From positions 1 to 48,411 of IMG/VR virus record IMGVR_UViG_3300021085_000054: a stretch of 48,411 nucleotides of DNA; one strand, given 5' to 3'. A program made the position numbers and the translations under genes. The notes below the pieces were generated by a model. It was not told the origin of the DNA and did not search any database. It saw nothing but the letters and a program-made list of their open reading frames with translations. Source of the stretch: a virus. Below are positions 24,255-33,815 of the stretch, in pieces (the first letter of the stretch is position 1; each line of letters opens with the position of its first letter).

Positions 24255-26742
24255 CAGCACACAGAATGGAAACTTTAATGCAAGTTCAACTTGGGGAGGA
24301 AGCACGCCCGGAGATGGAGATACTCTTACTATTAACCATACTGTAACACTTACAGGATCAAATGAGCCTACAAACGGTTTTGGAGATATTAAAGTAGCAA
24401 ATAATGGAATACTTACAAATGCAGACAATGCAACACTAAAAATGAATGGAAATATAAGAGTAGAAACTTCAAGTAGTTCTGCACCTGCAACTGTACATTT
24501 TAAAGATAACTTAACAATATCATGGAATGGAGCAAACGGAGATAATCATGGGTTCCAGGTTGATAACTCAGCAGGTTCTCATTGTATTATTGAAGGAGAT
24601 AACCCTACAGGATATTGTACAACAACAACTGCGGATACTGATGGAAATGTATGTACTCATACTGTAGCAGATGGTTCATTATATGGTGTTGGAGACTGGG
24701 TACAAATTTATCAAAATAATTACACTTCAACTTCAACAGAAAATGACGGAACCAGATACGACGATGAAGGATTCTGGATTCATGATATTAGCGGTAACAC
24801 GCTATACACCCGTGACTACGTTGGACCTGAAAACTCTACGGTCACTTCTGCAAGTGGAACTAAACTTTTAGTGTCTAATGCGAAGGTATTCCGTGAGGGA
24901 ATGCAAATTATTTTTGGGACAGGGTCAAATAGAAATATAAAAACAATATCAAGTATAAACTACACTAATAATGCTATTGTATTAAACTCATCAGTTACTG
25001 GAAGTGTAGTTGGGACAACAGTTTATAGAGCCGGGTCACTTAAACCGCACCCGTCAGGTTCAAAAGTTAGAAAGATGGCAACAGTAACAACAGCAGAATC
25101 AGCTAGTGGCGCATCAAGTATTACAGTTTCAAGCACAAGTGGAATGTTTGTGGGAGCCAGGATATTTGTTGAAAGAAGATCAGAAGCTTCAGGTAGCACC
25201 GATCATGCAGATCCTAGTAATGGTGATGTTGCGAACGGTACAGGTAGTTTTGATTATATTATTTCAGGCATAAGTGGAAATGTTGTAACATTATCAACTG
25301 TATTAAATTACAAAGTAGTAGCTACCTCTTTAGTTTCGGTACTTAATAGATCTATTGTATTTGATACTGTAGCTACTGATGGGTCTGATTTTGCTCATTT
25401 TTATTGCGAACACAGAAGTGGATATGATAGATGTATAGTATTAAAGGATATACAATTTCATAACTGGGGCGATAGTGATACTAATACACGAACTGGAGTT
25501 GTATTAAGAGGACAAAATAAAACACAAAGCCCTCCTGTAACGTATACACAAACAATACCAGTTTTACACAGAGGTAGTTGGTGTGAAGGTTTAACAGTAA
25601 GACATTATCCAGGGCATGAAAGAGATTGGGGAAGTATTTGGTTATATGATTGCAGAGCAACAGTAGCAAGAGGTTGTATCTCACTTTATGGAGATGATGG
25701 TATAGCTGTTCATTATGAGCCTTTTCAAGGTGCTATAGGTAATTTGTCAGCAGGGCAAAGAAGTTTTGGAATGAGATTTGAAGGCTCCTCAGACTTGTTT
25801 GATATTTCCTATAATTATGTTAGTCGTTCTAATAATAGATTACGAGTTACTCAGTATGATGAAGGACTTGGAGGACATATGCACAATTGTATTATAGACG
25901 CAACTGACTATGCAAGTGCTGGGTGGCAAAACTCCCATCCAGGAAATATATGGAGATGCAAATTTACCGGCGTAAGGTATGGAACAATAACAGAATCTGC
26001 TATAGAGTCAAAAGCAGGATTCTTAGATTGTTTTATACAAAGCCTCAGCGGGTATCAAACAGTAACAAATGATAGACCCGTAGACTCAAATCAAGGCGGA
26101 CAATATAGACAATCACACTATAGTAGAGGAGGGGGTTCTACAGCATTAGTCAGCGTAGAACACCAACATGAAATAGATAGAGTCCATGTTTACGGATATT
26201 ATTGGGAAGCTTACTGGAATGAAGATGAAGATGCGTGGCATTTTTTAAGATATAAATCAGGAGATAATAGCCCTTCAATGGGAGAAACTATTTACATACC
26301 CGCAAATACAACAGGTAGATTTACAGTAAAATGTAAAGCAGTCTCAGGATTTAGTGGGACAAGACCTTTTGGTTTTGCAATAGATACTAAAAGCAATTAT
26401 TCAGAGAATGCATTAGGATTTACAGCAACAACTAATAGACCGCTTCGAGGAAAAAAGTACACTACACAATTTACTAGTGCCTTTGACTCTGCCTATGAAG
26501 AAGTACAAATAACAATTAATCCCGAACCTTTTGGTAGGTATTATAAAATAGGGGTAATGTCAAATAATAGAAATGCAACTGAAGGATTTTTTATTAAAGA
26601 CTTTGATTTTTATTTAGATGGTAGCGTAAATGAACGACAATTTTTACAAGGAAATGGAGGAAGTGTAAATCCTCATGCAATACCGCAATTTAGAAACAGT
26701 TTTACACAACAGAAAAAAAGACTAGGAGGAAGACTTAAATGA
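24241..26742 (+). CDS. Putative tail spike with G8-like N-terminus and right-handed beta-helix
   Basis: An 833-residue protein with GAGGAG seven bases before ATG. Residues 8-45 (NGNFNASSTWGGSTPGDGDT followed by LTINHTVTLTG) follow the G8-domain pattern: G-x-W/F, T-W-G-G, P-G-x-G-D, I-x-x-x-V-T-L. The middle (residues about 340-620) has serial beta-strands and asparagine/glycine turns, such as HFYCEHRSGYDRC, WLYDCRATVARGCISLYG and GDDGIAVHYEPF near 484, as in parallel beta-helix lyases and hydrolases. The C-terminal 170 residues look like a beta-sandwich. G8 plus beta-helix occurs in hyaluronan-degrading CEMIP-type proteins. A surface polysaccharide binding or degrading spike is therefore attractive, but no catalytic residues can be assigned. 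ATGA links it to the next fibre. Confidence 0.65.
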   Translation: MAAYSSTQNGNFNASSTWGGSTPGDGDTLTINHTVTLTGSNEPTNGFGDIKVANNGILTNADNATLKMNGNIRVETSSSSAPATVHFKDNLTISWNGANGDNHGFQVDNSAGSHCIIEGDNPTGYCTTTTADTDGNVCTHTVADGSLYGVGDWVQIYQNNYTSTSTENDGTRYDDEGFWIHDISGNTLYTRDYVGPENSTVTSASGTKLLVSNAKVFREGMQIIFGTGSNRNIKTISSINYTNNAIVLNSSVTGSVVGTTVYRAGSLKPHPSGSKVRKMATVTTAESASGASSITVSSTSGMFVGARIFVERRSEASGSTDHADPSNGDVANGTGSFDYIISGISGNVVTLSTVLNYKVVATSLVSVLNRSIVFDTVATDGSDFAHFYCEHRSGYDRCIVLKDIQFHNWGDSDTNTRTGVVLRGQNKTQSPPVTYTQTIPVLHRGSWCEGLTVRHYPGHERDWGSIWLYDCRATVARGCISLYGDDGIAVHYEPFQGAIGNLSAGQRSFGMRFEGSSDLFDISYNYVSRSNNRLRVTQYDEGLGGHMHNCIIDATDYASAGWQNSHPGNIWRCKFTGVRYGTITESAIESKAGFLDCFIQSLSGYQTVTNDRPVDSNQGGQYRQSHYSRGGGSTALVSVEHQHEIDRVHVYGYYWEAYWNEDEDAWHFLRYKSGDNSPSMGETIYIPANTTGRFTVKCKAVSGFSGTRPFGFAIDTKSNYSENALGFTATTNRPLRGKKYTTQFTSAFDSAYEEVQITINPEPFGRYYKIGVMSNNRNATEGFFIKDFDFYLDGSVNERQFLQGNGGSVNPHAIPQFRNSFTQQKKRLGGRLK

Positions 26743-29700
26743 GCAATGATGTACTAATAACCCCGGCATCACGAAAAATTGAGTTCAAAGATTCATCAGC
26801 AAGTATCGATGCAAAAATTGAAACAGATAGTAGTGGTAATTTAATAATAACTAACCCAGGAGGCGATATATCCTTAGGAGATACTAATGCGGACATTTTT
26901 ATAGGAGATGGCGTTAATAATATTGATATTGTCTTTGAACAAAATGGAGAAATAAGAGGAACTAGTGGAGTTACTTTAACACTTGGTGCTTCTAATAGTA
27001 ATGTTGTTATGGCTACAACTTTAAACCTAAATAGTAATGATTTAACAAATGTAGGCAGTTTAACAGTTAATAATTTAACAGTCAATGGAACAACAACAAC
27101 TGTATCGTCAGTTAATACAACTATTACTGATTCTTTAATTGAATTAAATTCTGGATTAACAGGAGCAAACTCAAAAGATATCGGATTTATATTTGAACGT
27201 GGTAGTACAGGACATAATGCTGCATTCTTTTGGGACGAAAGTAGTGATAGATTTAGATTTATTACAACTACAAATACTGGTTCAGCAACTACAATCGGGG
27301 ATAATATTACAGAAGGCACTATACAGGCAGGAAGTTTCTTTGGTAATGGTGCAAACCTTACTTCATTAAATGGAACTAATATTTCGTCTGGAACAGTTGC
27401 TGAAGCAAGAATAGCTAGCCTAGCAGCTTCAAAGATTACTTCAGGTACGTTTGCGGATGCAAGAATACCAAGTCTCGCAGCTTCAAAGACTACTTCAGGT
27501 ACGTTTGCGGATGCAAGAATACCAAGTCTCGCAGCTTCAAAGACTACTTCAGGTACGTTTGCTGACGCAAGAATACCAAGTCTCGCAGCTTCAAAAATTA
27601 CATCAGGAGAACTTAGTAGTGCAAGACTGCCGGCCTATTCTGCCCCAGTAAGGGCAGGGGAATTAAGTAACTCTCAAGACTTAAATGATCTTATAGCAGC
27701 TAACGCAGGTTTCTATTATCAGACTTCTAATGCTGATACAACCGGAAATAATTATCCAAATGCACATGCCGGTTCTTTAATAGTGCAGAAATCTGCAGGA
27801 AATGCAACTCAGTTATATCAAACATATAGCGCAACCGACACAAGATTATATTTTAGATCAAACTATAATGCAGGTTATGGTACTTGGCAAAGAGCTTTTG
27901 CAGACAACTATCATCCAAATGCTGATAAATTAACAAGTGCAGTAAATATTAACGGAGTAGCTTTTGATGGTTCAGGAAGTATTACAGTAGCAGACAGTAC
28001 TAAACTACCACTTGCTGGTGGCACAATGACTGGCAATATTAACATGGACGGTAATGAACTTAACAATGTTGAATTAATTAAGTTCAAAAATAAAGAACTA
28101 ACTGATTTTTCTGGCTCAATGCAGATGATACTTGATGCAAATGACGCTGATAGTAATGTTCCAGGTCACGGCGATCATGCCAGTGACTATCCAATGGGCA
28201 TTTACTTTACAGGAGACGCTGATCAATCTACAACAACTTTAGGAAACGGTCTTGTCAAAGTATGGCACACAGGTCATTTTAATAAAGCACACATTGATTA
28301 TTTTGTAGGATTATATAATTCAGGCGTAACAACAACTGAATACGACTATCTAGACGGTGTAACAAGTAATATACAAACACAACTCGACAATAAATTAAGT
28401 TCCTTTGATATAACAACTCAAACCGACTCAAAATATCTAAGAAGTGATGTGAGTGATACAATGACAGGTGCATTGTATATTGAGGCTGATAACCAAGCGG
28501 GCGGTGCTTTAAGAATTGAAGCAAATCAAACAAATCCTGATAATGATATGTACTTTGCGCAAGAAATCTATTCTACTCTTTCAGGTAGCACTGCTACTAC
28601 AGGAGATAGAGAGCAGGGAGGTATTTACATGGATATTAATTCCACCGCTACAGGTGGTGATACCTCCAATGAGCATAGAGCTTATGGTATGTACGTTGAT
28701 CTTGATAGTACAGGTGATGCAGATTTAGTATATGGTGTTTATGCAGATGCTACTGCAACTCCAACGACAGGTACAACAAGTAATGTCTTTGGTGGTTATT
28801 TTAGGGCTGAAGATAATGGTGGTGCTGGTTCAACTACTACTCTTTACGGTGTTCAGGCCGTAGCCTATAGTGATAACGCAACTTCAGATGTAAATTCAAT
28901 GTATGCAGGTTATTTTAAGACTTTCAATGCGGCAGATAGTGCAAGTATTCCCACAGCAAGGGGTGTATATGGTGAAGTAGAGATTACAACAGGTAGTGGA
29001 GACATATATGGAAATACTTATGTATTTGAATCTCAATATGATAATAATACAAGTGCTGCTCCAACACATACTGCTGCATTATATTACGGAAACTATGCAG
29101 GAACATTACCTACCACAGCTTTAGGAGTTTATATTGTAGATCCTGTTCCTAACTCATTTGCTGGAAGTGTAAGAACTGGACTTGGTACGACTAGCTTGTC
29201 TGCTTATGGATTTATTGGTGATTTAAATACTGGTATGTATAGTCCAGCTAACCACGAATTAGGATTTACTACAAATGGCACGCAACGATTAAAACTAACT
29301 ACTTCTGAGCTTGTTATTAATGATGCCTCCAATGATTATAATTTCAGAGTAGAATCAAATAATAACGATGCAATGATATTTGTAGACGGTGGCACCGATA
29401 AAGTCTCTATAGGTACTAGTGATACAGGCAGCATGGATGGTAGATTTACAGTACAAGGCGCAAATATTGGTAATACTGATGGAGATACTCAATTACATGC
29501 CACCATTGCAGGTTCAAGACATCATCTTGATTTTGAAGAAGAAAGAACAGCATCTACATCTGATTGGCAAAATACAACATACAGATTGGGTATGAGAGTT
29601 GATACAACTGATCACCAAGCTATTGAGTTTGTTTCTGATGGAAGTTCTGCTGAACACATTGATATTAAAACTGGAAATAGAGTATTCAATACAAGATTTA

Positions 29701-32213
29701 CACATGATGGCAAAGTTGGTATCGGAACATCAACTCCAGGTAATAAACTTAGTGTTGCTAGGTCTCAATCAGATACTTTTTCTAACACTCATTTAGGCTT
29801 AAAGGCCACGTCTACTACAAATACAACTGGAAGAACTGGTATTTCAATGGCAACCTCTACTGTTAATAATTTTGGTGTCACTTTAAACGCAATGAGAAAA
29901 GGTACTGACGGAGTTCCTACGTTTGGAATTAACATGCACAACAACAGTGCTGGTGGACTTGAAGCTTTCACTGTTAAAGCCGATGGGAATGTTGGTATAG
30001 GAATTAGCGACCCTAAAACAGAGTTGCACATACTAGGAGCTTCGGGAAATGCTCAAGCTACAACAGTTACAATTGGTGGTGATGGCACAAACGGAAATCA
30101 TACCTCTAAACTAGAATTTTCAGAAGCAAGTAACGGCAGTGGAGGTATTTTGAATTATGGGTTTTCGCTTTTAGCCGATGGTAATAGTAGCAATAATTTC
30201 CTTATAAGAAACCATAATAATAGCACTAGTGGTAATATTGCAATTTGTATTGATCGTGCAACAGGATTTGTTGGAATAGGAACAGGATCAGGCTCGGCTT
30301 CAAGTAAATTAACTGTTAAACAAAATATGACAAATGGAGCAACAACTGCATTTACTGCTCCTCATTTAAAACTTCAAGCAAATAATACAACTGATACTAC
30401 TGGCTTTGTAGGAATGACATTTGATACAAGTACCACTGCTAATTACGGGTGGTCGTACGGCGCTTTAAGAGACGATGGTGGAAATGGAGATATGGTATGG
30501 CGTTTCCATAGTGCTAGCGCCCAGGGAAATGAAAGATTTAGAATTATGAGTACTGGCAACGTAGGAATTGGAGATGGTTCTCCAGACTTCAAATTAGCTA
30601 TTAGAACTCCAGCTATTCCAAGTGGTTCAACTTATGCATGGCCTCTAGACTTATCAAGGCCAGGTACAGACTCTAGAGGCTTAACTTTTGGGGTGGGATC
30701 AGCTGGAGGTACACATGTAATGGCGGCACATAATGGTGATGTTGGTATTGGTCAAACATTTGGAAGTGACAGTAATGGATTACCACAATTTTATGAAACA
30801 TTAAGTATAACACATGACGGAACTGCTTCTATAGGTAGAGTTGGAATTGGAGATACTGACCCAATTGCTAAACTAGAAGTAGCAGGCGATAAGTATGTTT
30901 TAACTAATTCGGGACAAGCAAGAGGTGGTATACATTTAAGGCCTACTTCAACGCCTGGGTTAAATGAATATGGTGGCGCTATATCTTTTAGTTGTAATGG
31001 TTCAGGTTCATCTGCTATAGCTGCTGTAAATGATGGGGGCGCTGACAGTGACGGTAATGGTTTAGCCTTTATAACACACCCATCAGGAACAGGCTCTGCA
31101 GATGCTGTTGAGCAAATGAGATTAAATGAAATTGGTAATCTAGGACTTGGTGATCCTAGTGCCCCATATAAACTTACAGTTAATGCCGGTCTGAGCGATT
31201 GGCCAGGATTTTTTAAATCTACAGATAATAAAGCCGGTATTATAATTGCCGATGATGATACTACAACTTACTTTGGAGCAGAAAATTCAAGAGCTTTCAT
31301 GGGTATGCAGTCAGGTGTTAGTGTAAATAACTTAAATATAAATGCTACAGGTCAGGTAGGCTTAGGAACAGGTAGTCCTGGTTATAAACTTCACGTTGTA
31401 GAATCAACTGAAAATGCTGGAGCAATTAATATAGAGGATGGAACAAGCTGGTTGAGACTTGTTCCTAACTTAGGTGGAGGTGGATTTAATCCAATGTCAG
31501 TAGCTGGAGATATAGGATTAATATTTTCAAATGATAATGATGGTAGTACGGATAGTACATCCAACGGGCTATTAATTGCATCTCACTCTACTAGTGGTTA
31601 TGGAATAAAAATAGTAGAGAATGGTAAAGTTGGTATTAAAACTGGAGCACCAACCTATACATTAGATGTTAATGGTGACATGGGAGTGAATGAGTACATA
31701 TACCATAATGATGATGATAATACCTATCTAAGATTCTTAGCAGATAGAGTAGTAATTGCAGCTGGAGGGCGTTGGGTAATAGACTGCGATGAAGGAACTG
31801 ATCCTGATATTCTAAAGCTTATGAATGATGCACAAAGAGCATATTCTGACGGCACTTTCCATGCAAAAGGAGATATCATAGCGTACTCTACCACTACTAC
31901 TTCTGATAGAAGATTGAAGAAAAATATACAACCTTTAGAAAATTCACTTGAAAAAGTACAAAAGCTACAAGGTGTTTCTTTTGATTGGAAAGATGAGGAC
32001 AAAGGAAGTTCTATAGGTTTTATAGCACAAGACTTTGAAAAAGAATTACCAGACTTAATCAAAGAAGTAAGATCGTTTGAGGATAAAGACGATACTATTA
32101 AAACAATTAACTATGGAAATACAGTAGCTTTACTTGTTGAAGCTATGAAAGAGCAACAAGAACAAATAAAAGAACTTCAAAAACAAGTTCAAGATTTAAC
32201 TAATCAAAAATAA
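26739..32213 (+). CDS. Giant tail fibre protein C with C-terminal S74 intramolecular chaperone
   Basis: An 1824-residue protein beginning at an ATGA overlap. Residues 1-200 form the attachment and early shaft. Residues about 212-300 contain tandem 18-residue units (SGTFADARIPSLAASK). Then come LAGGTMTGNINMDG, a motif common in phage fibres, and many V-G-I-G-T shaft units. The C-terminal about 103 residues are a peptidase S74 (endosialidase-type) chaperone: S1722-D1723-R-R-L-K1727-K-N-I, then VSFDWKDEDKGSSIGFIAQD, then a terminal helix rich in Gln and Glu. In the endosialidase family this domain trimerises the fibre and then cuts itself off at the Ser-Asp, using a Ser and a Lys five residues later. 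Both are present here. The promoter of the next cassette begins four bases after the stop. Confidence 0.88.
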   Translation: MSNDVLITPASRKIEFKDSSASIDAKIETDSSGNLIITNPGGDISLGDTNADIFIGDGVNNIDIVFEQNGEIRGTSGVTLTLGASNSNVVMATTLNLNSNDLTNVGSLTVNNLTVNGTTTTVSSVNTTITDSLIELNSGLTGANSKDIGFIFERGSTGHNAAFFWDESSDRFRFITTTNTGSATTIGDNITEGTIQAGSFFGNGANLTSLNGTNISSGTVAEARIASLAASKITSGTFADARIPSLAASKTTSGTFADARIPSLAASKTTSGTFADARIPSLAASKITSGELSSARLPAYSAPVRAGELSNSQDLNDLIAANAGFYYQTSNADTTGNNYPNAHAGSLIVQKSAGNATQLYQTYSATDTRLYFRSNYNAGYGTWQRAFADNYHPNADKLTSAVNINGVAFDGSGSITVADSTKLPLAGGTMTGNINMDGNELNNVELIKFKNKELTDFSGSMQMILDANDADSNVPGHGDHASDYPMGIYFTGDADQSTTTLGNGLVKVWHTGHFNKAHIDYFVGLYNSGVTTTEYDYLDGVTSNIQTQLDNKLSSFDITTQTDSKYLRSDVSDTMTGALYIEADNQAGGALRIEANQTNPDNDMYFAQEIYSTLSGSTATTGDREQGGIYMDINSTATGGDTSNEHRAYGMYVDLDSTGDADLVYGVYADATATPTTGTTSNVFGGYFRAEDNGGAGSTTTLYGVQAVAYSDNATSDVNSMYAGYFKTFNAADSASIPTARGVYGEVEITTGSGDIYGNTYVFESQYDNNTSAAPTHTAALYYGNYAGTLPTTALGVYIVDPVPNSFAGSVRTGLGTTSLSAYGFIGDLNTGMYSPANHELGFTTNGTQRLKLTTSELVINDASNDYNFRVESNNNDAMIFVDGGTDKVSIGTSDTGSMDGRFTVQGANIGNTDGDTQLHATIAGSRHHLDFEEERTASTSDWQNTTYRLGMRVDTTDHQAIEFVSDGSSAEHIDIKTGNRVFNTRFTHDGKVGIGTSTPGNKLSVARSQSDTFSNTHLGLKATSTTNTTGRTGISMATSTVNNFGVTLNAMRKGTDGVPTFGINMHNNSAGGLEAFTVKADGNVGIGISDPKTELHILGASGNAQATTVTIGGDGTNGNHTSKLEFSEASNGSGGILNYGFSLLADGNSSNNFLIRNHNNSTSGNIAICIDRATGFVGIGTGSGSASSKLTVKQNMTNGATTAFTAPHLKLQANNTTDTTGFVGMTFDTSTTANYGWSYGALRDDGGNGDMVWRFHSASAQGNERFRIMSTGNVGIGDGSPDFKLAIRTPAIPSGSTYAWPLDLSRPGTDSRGLTFGVGSAGGTHVMAAHNGDVGIGQTFGSDSNGLPQFYETLSITHDGTASIGRVGIGDTDPIAKLEVAGDKYVLTNSGQARGGIHLRPTSTPGLNEYGGAISFSCNGSGSSAIAAVNDGGADSDGNGLAFITHPSGTGSADAVEQMRLNEIGNLGLGDPSAPYKLTVNAGLSDWPGFFKSTDNKAGIIIADDDTTTYFGAENSRAFMGMQSGVSVNNLNINATGQVGLGTGSPGYKLHVVESTENAGAINIEDGTSWLRLVPNLGGGGFNPMSVAGDIGLIFSNDNDGSTDSTSNGLLIASHSTSGYGIKIVENGKVGIKTGAPTYTLDVNGDMGVNEYIYHNDDDNTYLRFLADRVVIAAGGRWVIDCDEGTDPDILKLMNDAQRAYSDGTFHAKGDIIAYSTTTTSDRRLKKNIQPLENSLEKVQKLQGVSFDWKDEDKGSSIGFIAQDFEKELPDLIKEVRSFEDKDDTIKTINYGNTVALLVEAMKEQQEQIKELQKQVQDLTNQK
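27426..27587 (+). repeat. Three near-identical 54-bp tandem repeats inside fibre C
   Basis: Units at 27426-27479, 27480-27533 and 27534-27587 differ at only a few bases, each encoding an 18-residue unit of the type ASK-TSGTFADARIPSLA. Diverged units flank them on both sides (from about 27372, and 27588-27630). The near identity points to recent tandem duplication, and to a site where unit number could change by slippage or recombination without breaking the frame. Confidence 0.9.
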
Positions 32214-32216
32214 ATC

Positions 32217-32245
32217 TTGACAAGAGACTAAAATTTTGATATAAT
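32217..32245 (+). promoter_or_regulatory. Perfect sigma-70 consensus promoter P1
   Basis: TTGACA (32217-32222), exactly 17 bases, then TATAAT (32240-32245), preceded by TGA, so there is also an extended -10 (TGnTATAAT). It lies in a 69-base gap, one of the longest in the window, and points at the 87-residue gene. Transcription should start near 32252. It would give the last three plus-strand genes their own host-polymerase transcript. Confidence 0.92.
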
Positions 32246-32252
32246 TAAAAAA

Positions 32253-32266
32253 TGAGCATAAGCTCA
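32253..32266 (+). promoter_or_regulatory. 5' leader stem-loop downstream of P1
   Basis: TGAGC, the tetraloop ATAA, and GCTCA form a perfect 5-bp hairpin at the predicted extreme 5' end of the P1 transcript, six bases before the AAAGGAG ribosome site. A 5'-terminal hairpin usually slows RNase E attack. Whether it has that role here is inference. Confidence 0.5.
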
Positions 32267-32282
32267 AGAAAAAGGAGAAAAA

Positions 32283-32546
32283 ATGTCAATAACTAAGACA
32301 ATTAAATTACATAGATGCGAGGTATACCCTGCTATAGATAAAGCAGCTGAGACTACTTTAAATATTGCATGGCCTACTTTTGTAGTAATCTATAACGACA
32401 TCATTGATGACGAAGATGATGCAGATTTGCCAATTATTAATACAAGAAGTAAAACTCTTTCTAAGTATACAGAAGATGCCCTTACATCATTAGAAGGAGA
32501 AGATAGTGTAGTAAAGGCTTTGTGTCGTACTGCTTGGGATTTATAA
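32283..32546 (+). CDS. Small conserved-type phage protein, first gene of P1 cassette
   Basis: An 87-residue protein with AAAGGAG (32271-32277) five bases before its ATG. It begins MSITKTIKLHRCEVYPAI and has a strand segment FVVIYNDIIDDEDDADLPI, then a helical half ending VVKALCRTAWDL. I have the impression that similar short proteins accompany tail genes in marine phages (a D-D-x-D-A-x-L-P core), but I can give no function. It is acidic, with no membrane segment. Directly under a perfect promoter and the first gene of its transcript, it should be well expressed. Its stop is followed at once by the next ATG. Confidence 0.7.
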   Translation: MSITKTIKLHRCEVYPAIDKAAETTLNIAWPTFVVIYNDIIDDEDDADLPIINTRSKTLSKYTEDALTSLEGEDSVVKALCRTAWDL

Positions 32547-33815
32547 ATGACTTTAGTTAGTAATGGACAGTTAGCATTAGATGATTTAGGAGCAAATACT
32601 ACTTATTTTATTAACGATAGTTTTACCGCGGGATCCAATACTAGTAGAGATATAGATGGAGATTTTCAAGTTGAAGATCCAGATACAGGCCAAACTTCAA
32701 CTGTAACAAGAACAATATGGCAAGGACCTGTATATGGGTATAACTTAAATGCAGGTGCTTCAGGCCAAACAGGTTGGAAAGACGCAGTAGGTTGGGGTGT
32801 AGACTGGGACGATGGTGGTAATGTTAGACCTGATGTTGGTTCTCTGGCCGCCATGGGTTCTGGTTTGACTGTTACTTATACTGACGGATCCAGCACCTCA
32901 AGAACAGTAGTAACTGTGGGTTTAGCAGATGGATCAAAAGGCCCTGATGGTACTGCTCCAGATAAGTTTTTAATATTAGCACTAGCAGGGGCAAATATAC
33001 CTGATTCTGATAATACTTTTAAACAAATAACTTATGGCGGATTAACTTTAGATAGATCAGCAAAAGATTATAAATTTAATACTAATGTTTGTACGGTTTG
33101 GATATGGGAGCTTACTCTAACTCAGAGAAACTCAGCAGGTTCTGGTACTGGTACAAAAACTTTTCAACTTGTTCAAACCTCGGGTACAAATAATGGAATC
33201 GCAGAGGAGTTTGGGGGAACCAATGCAGGTGGAGGCGCACCCGTGGCGATGTCAGAGTACTACAAAGGCGGAACTTTTGTTACTAGTAATGTAACAGCGA
33301 GTATACCTACTAGTGGAGAGATAGCTTTTTCTGACTTTTATGGAGCAACATATGCCGCAGGAAGTTTTCATACTACTACTATGACTGTTGGTACTGCTGG
33401 AGGATATGGGTATGCACACTCAGGTTTTAGTTCGTCTGGATCTTTAGGTTCTTTAGGGGACGCTACTCTTACATATAATAGTAGAGCAGTTACAATAATA
33501 AGATTACGAGGTGAAGCAAGTAGTAGTACAGTATCAACGGGAACTGTGGACTTTATAATTGAGGATGATTTAGCTACAACTTCGCCACCTAATTCAGGGT
33601 GGACAACTATGAATATTTATAAAAATCAAACTGATAATAGCGGAAGTCCCGACAATACATTGTCGAGAAGTGCAGCAACTTACACAGCTAGTGGAGGTGT
33701 TGGGTTTGCTAATGCAAAATGGTCATGGACTGTTGCAGGAGATTTTGGTGGGGCTTTTTATGGTACTTGGTTTGGTGGTACTAATGGCGCGGTTCACTTT
33801 ATAGAGATAGTATAA
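32547..33815 (+). CDS. Putative tail-associated beta-rich protein
   Basis: A 422-residue protein starting directly after the previous stop (TAAATG). Residues 233-268 contain AMSEYYKGGTFV and, after a short gap, SGEIAFSDFYGAT, two motifs commonly seen near the ends of marine phage tail proteins (S-x-x-Y-x-G-G and S-G-x-I-x-F-x-D-F-Y-G). Residues 90-200 include a glycine-rich beta region and KFLILALAGANIPDSD. The last 150 residues are another beta domain (GTVDFIIEDDLATT, FYGTWFGGTNGAVHFIEIV). Likely a virion-surface or tail-tip protein. The separate promoter is unusual for such a gene. Start is coupled to the 87-residue gene. Confidence 0.6.
   Translation: MTLVSNGQLALDDLGANTTYFINDSFTAGSNTSRDIDGDFQVEDPDTGQTSTVTRTIWQGPVYGYNLNAGASGQTGWKDAVGWGVDWDDGGNVRPDVGSLAAMGSGLTVTYTDGSSTSRTVVTVGLADGSKGPDGTAPDKFLILALAGANIPDSDNTFKQITYGGLTLDRSAKDYKFNTNVCTVWIWELTLTQRNSAGSGTGTKTFQLVQTSGTNNGIAEEFGGTNAGGGAPVAMSEYYKGGTFVTSNVTASIPTSGEIAFSDFYGATYAAGSFHTTTMTVGTAGGYGYAHSGFSSSGSLGSLGDATLTYNSRAVTIIRLRGEASSSTVSTGTVDFIIEDDLATTSPPNSGWTTMNIYKNQTDNSGSPDNTLSRSAATYTASGGVGFANAKWSWTVAGDFGGAFYGTWFGGTNGAVHFIEIV

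Noticed and set aside
27426-27587. Tandem direct repeats considered as a CRISPR array
   Set aside because: Units are contiguous, in frame within a fibre gene and have no spacers.
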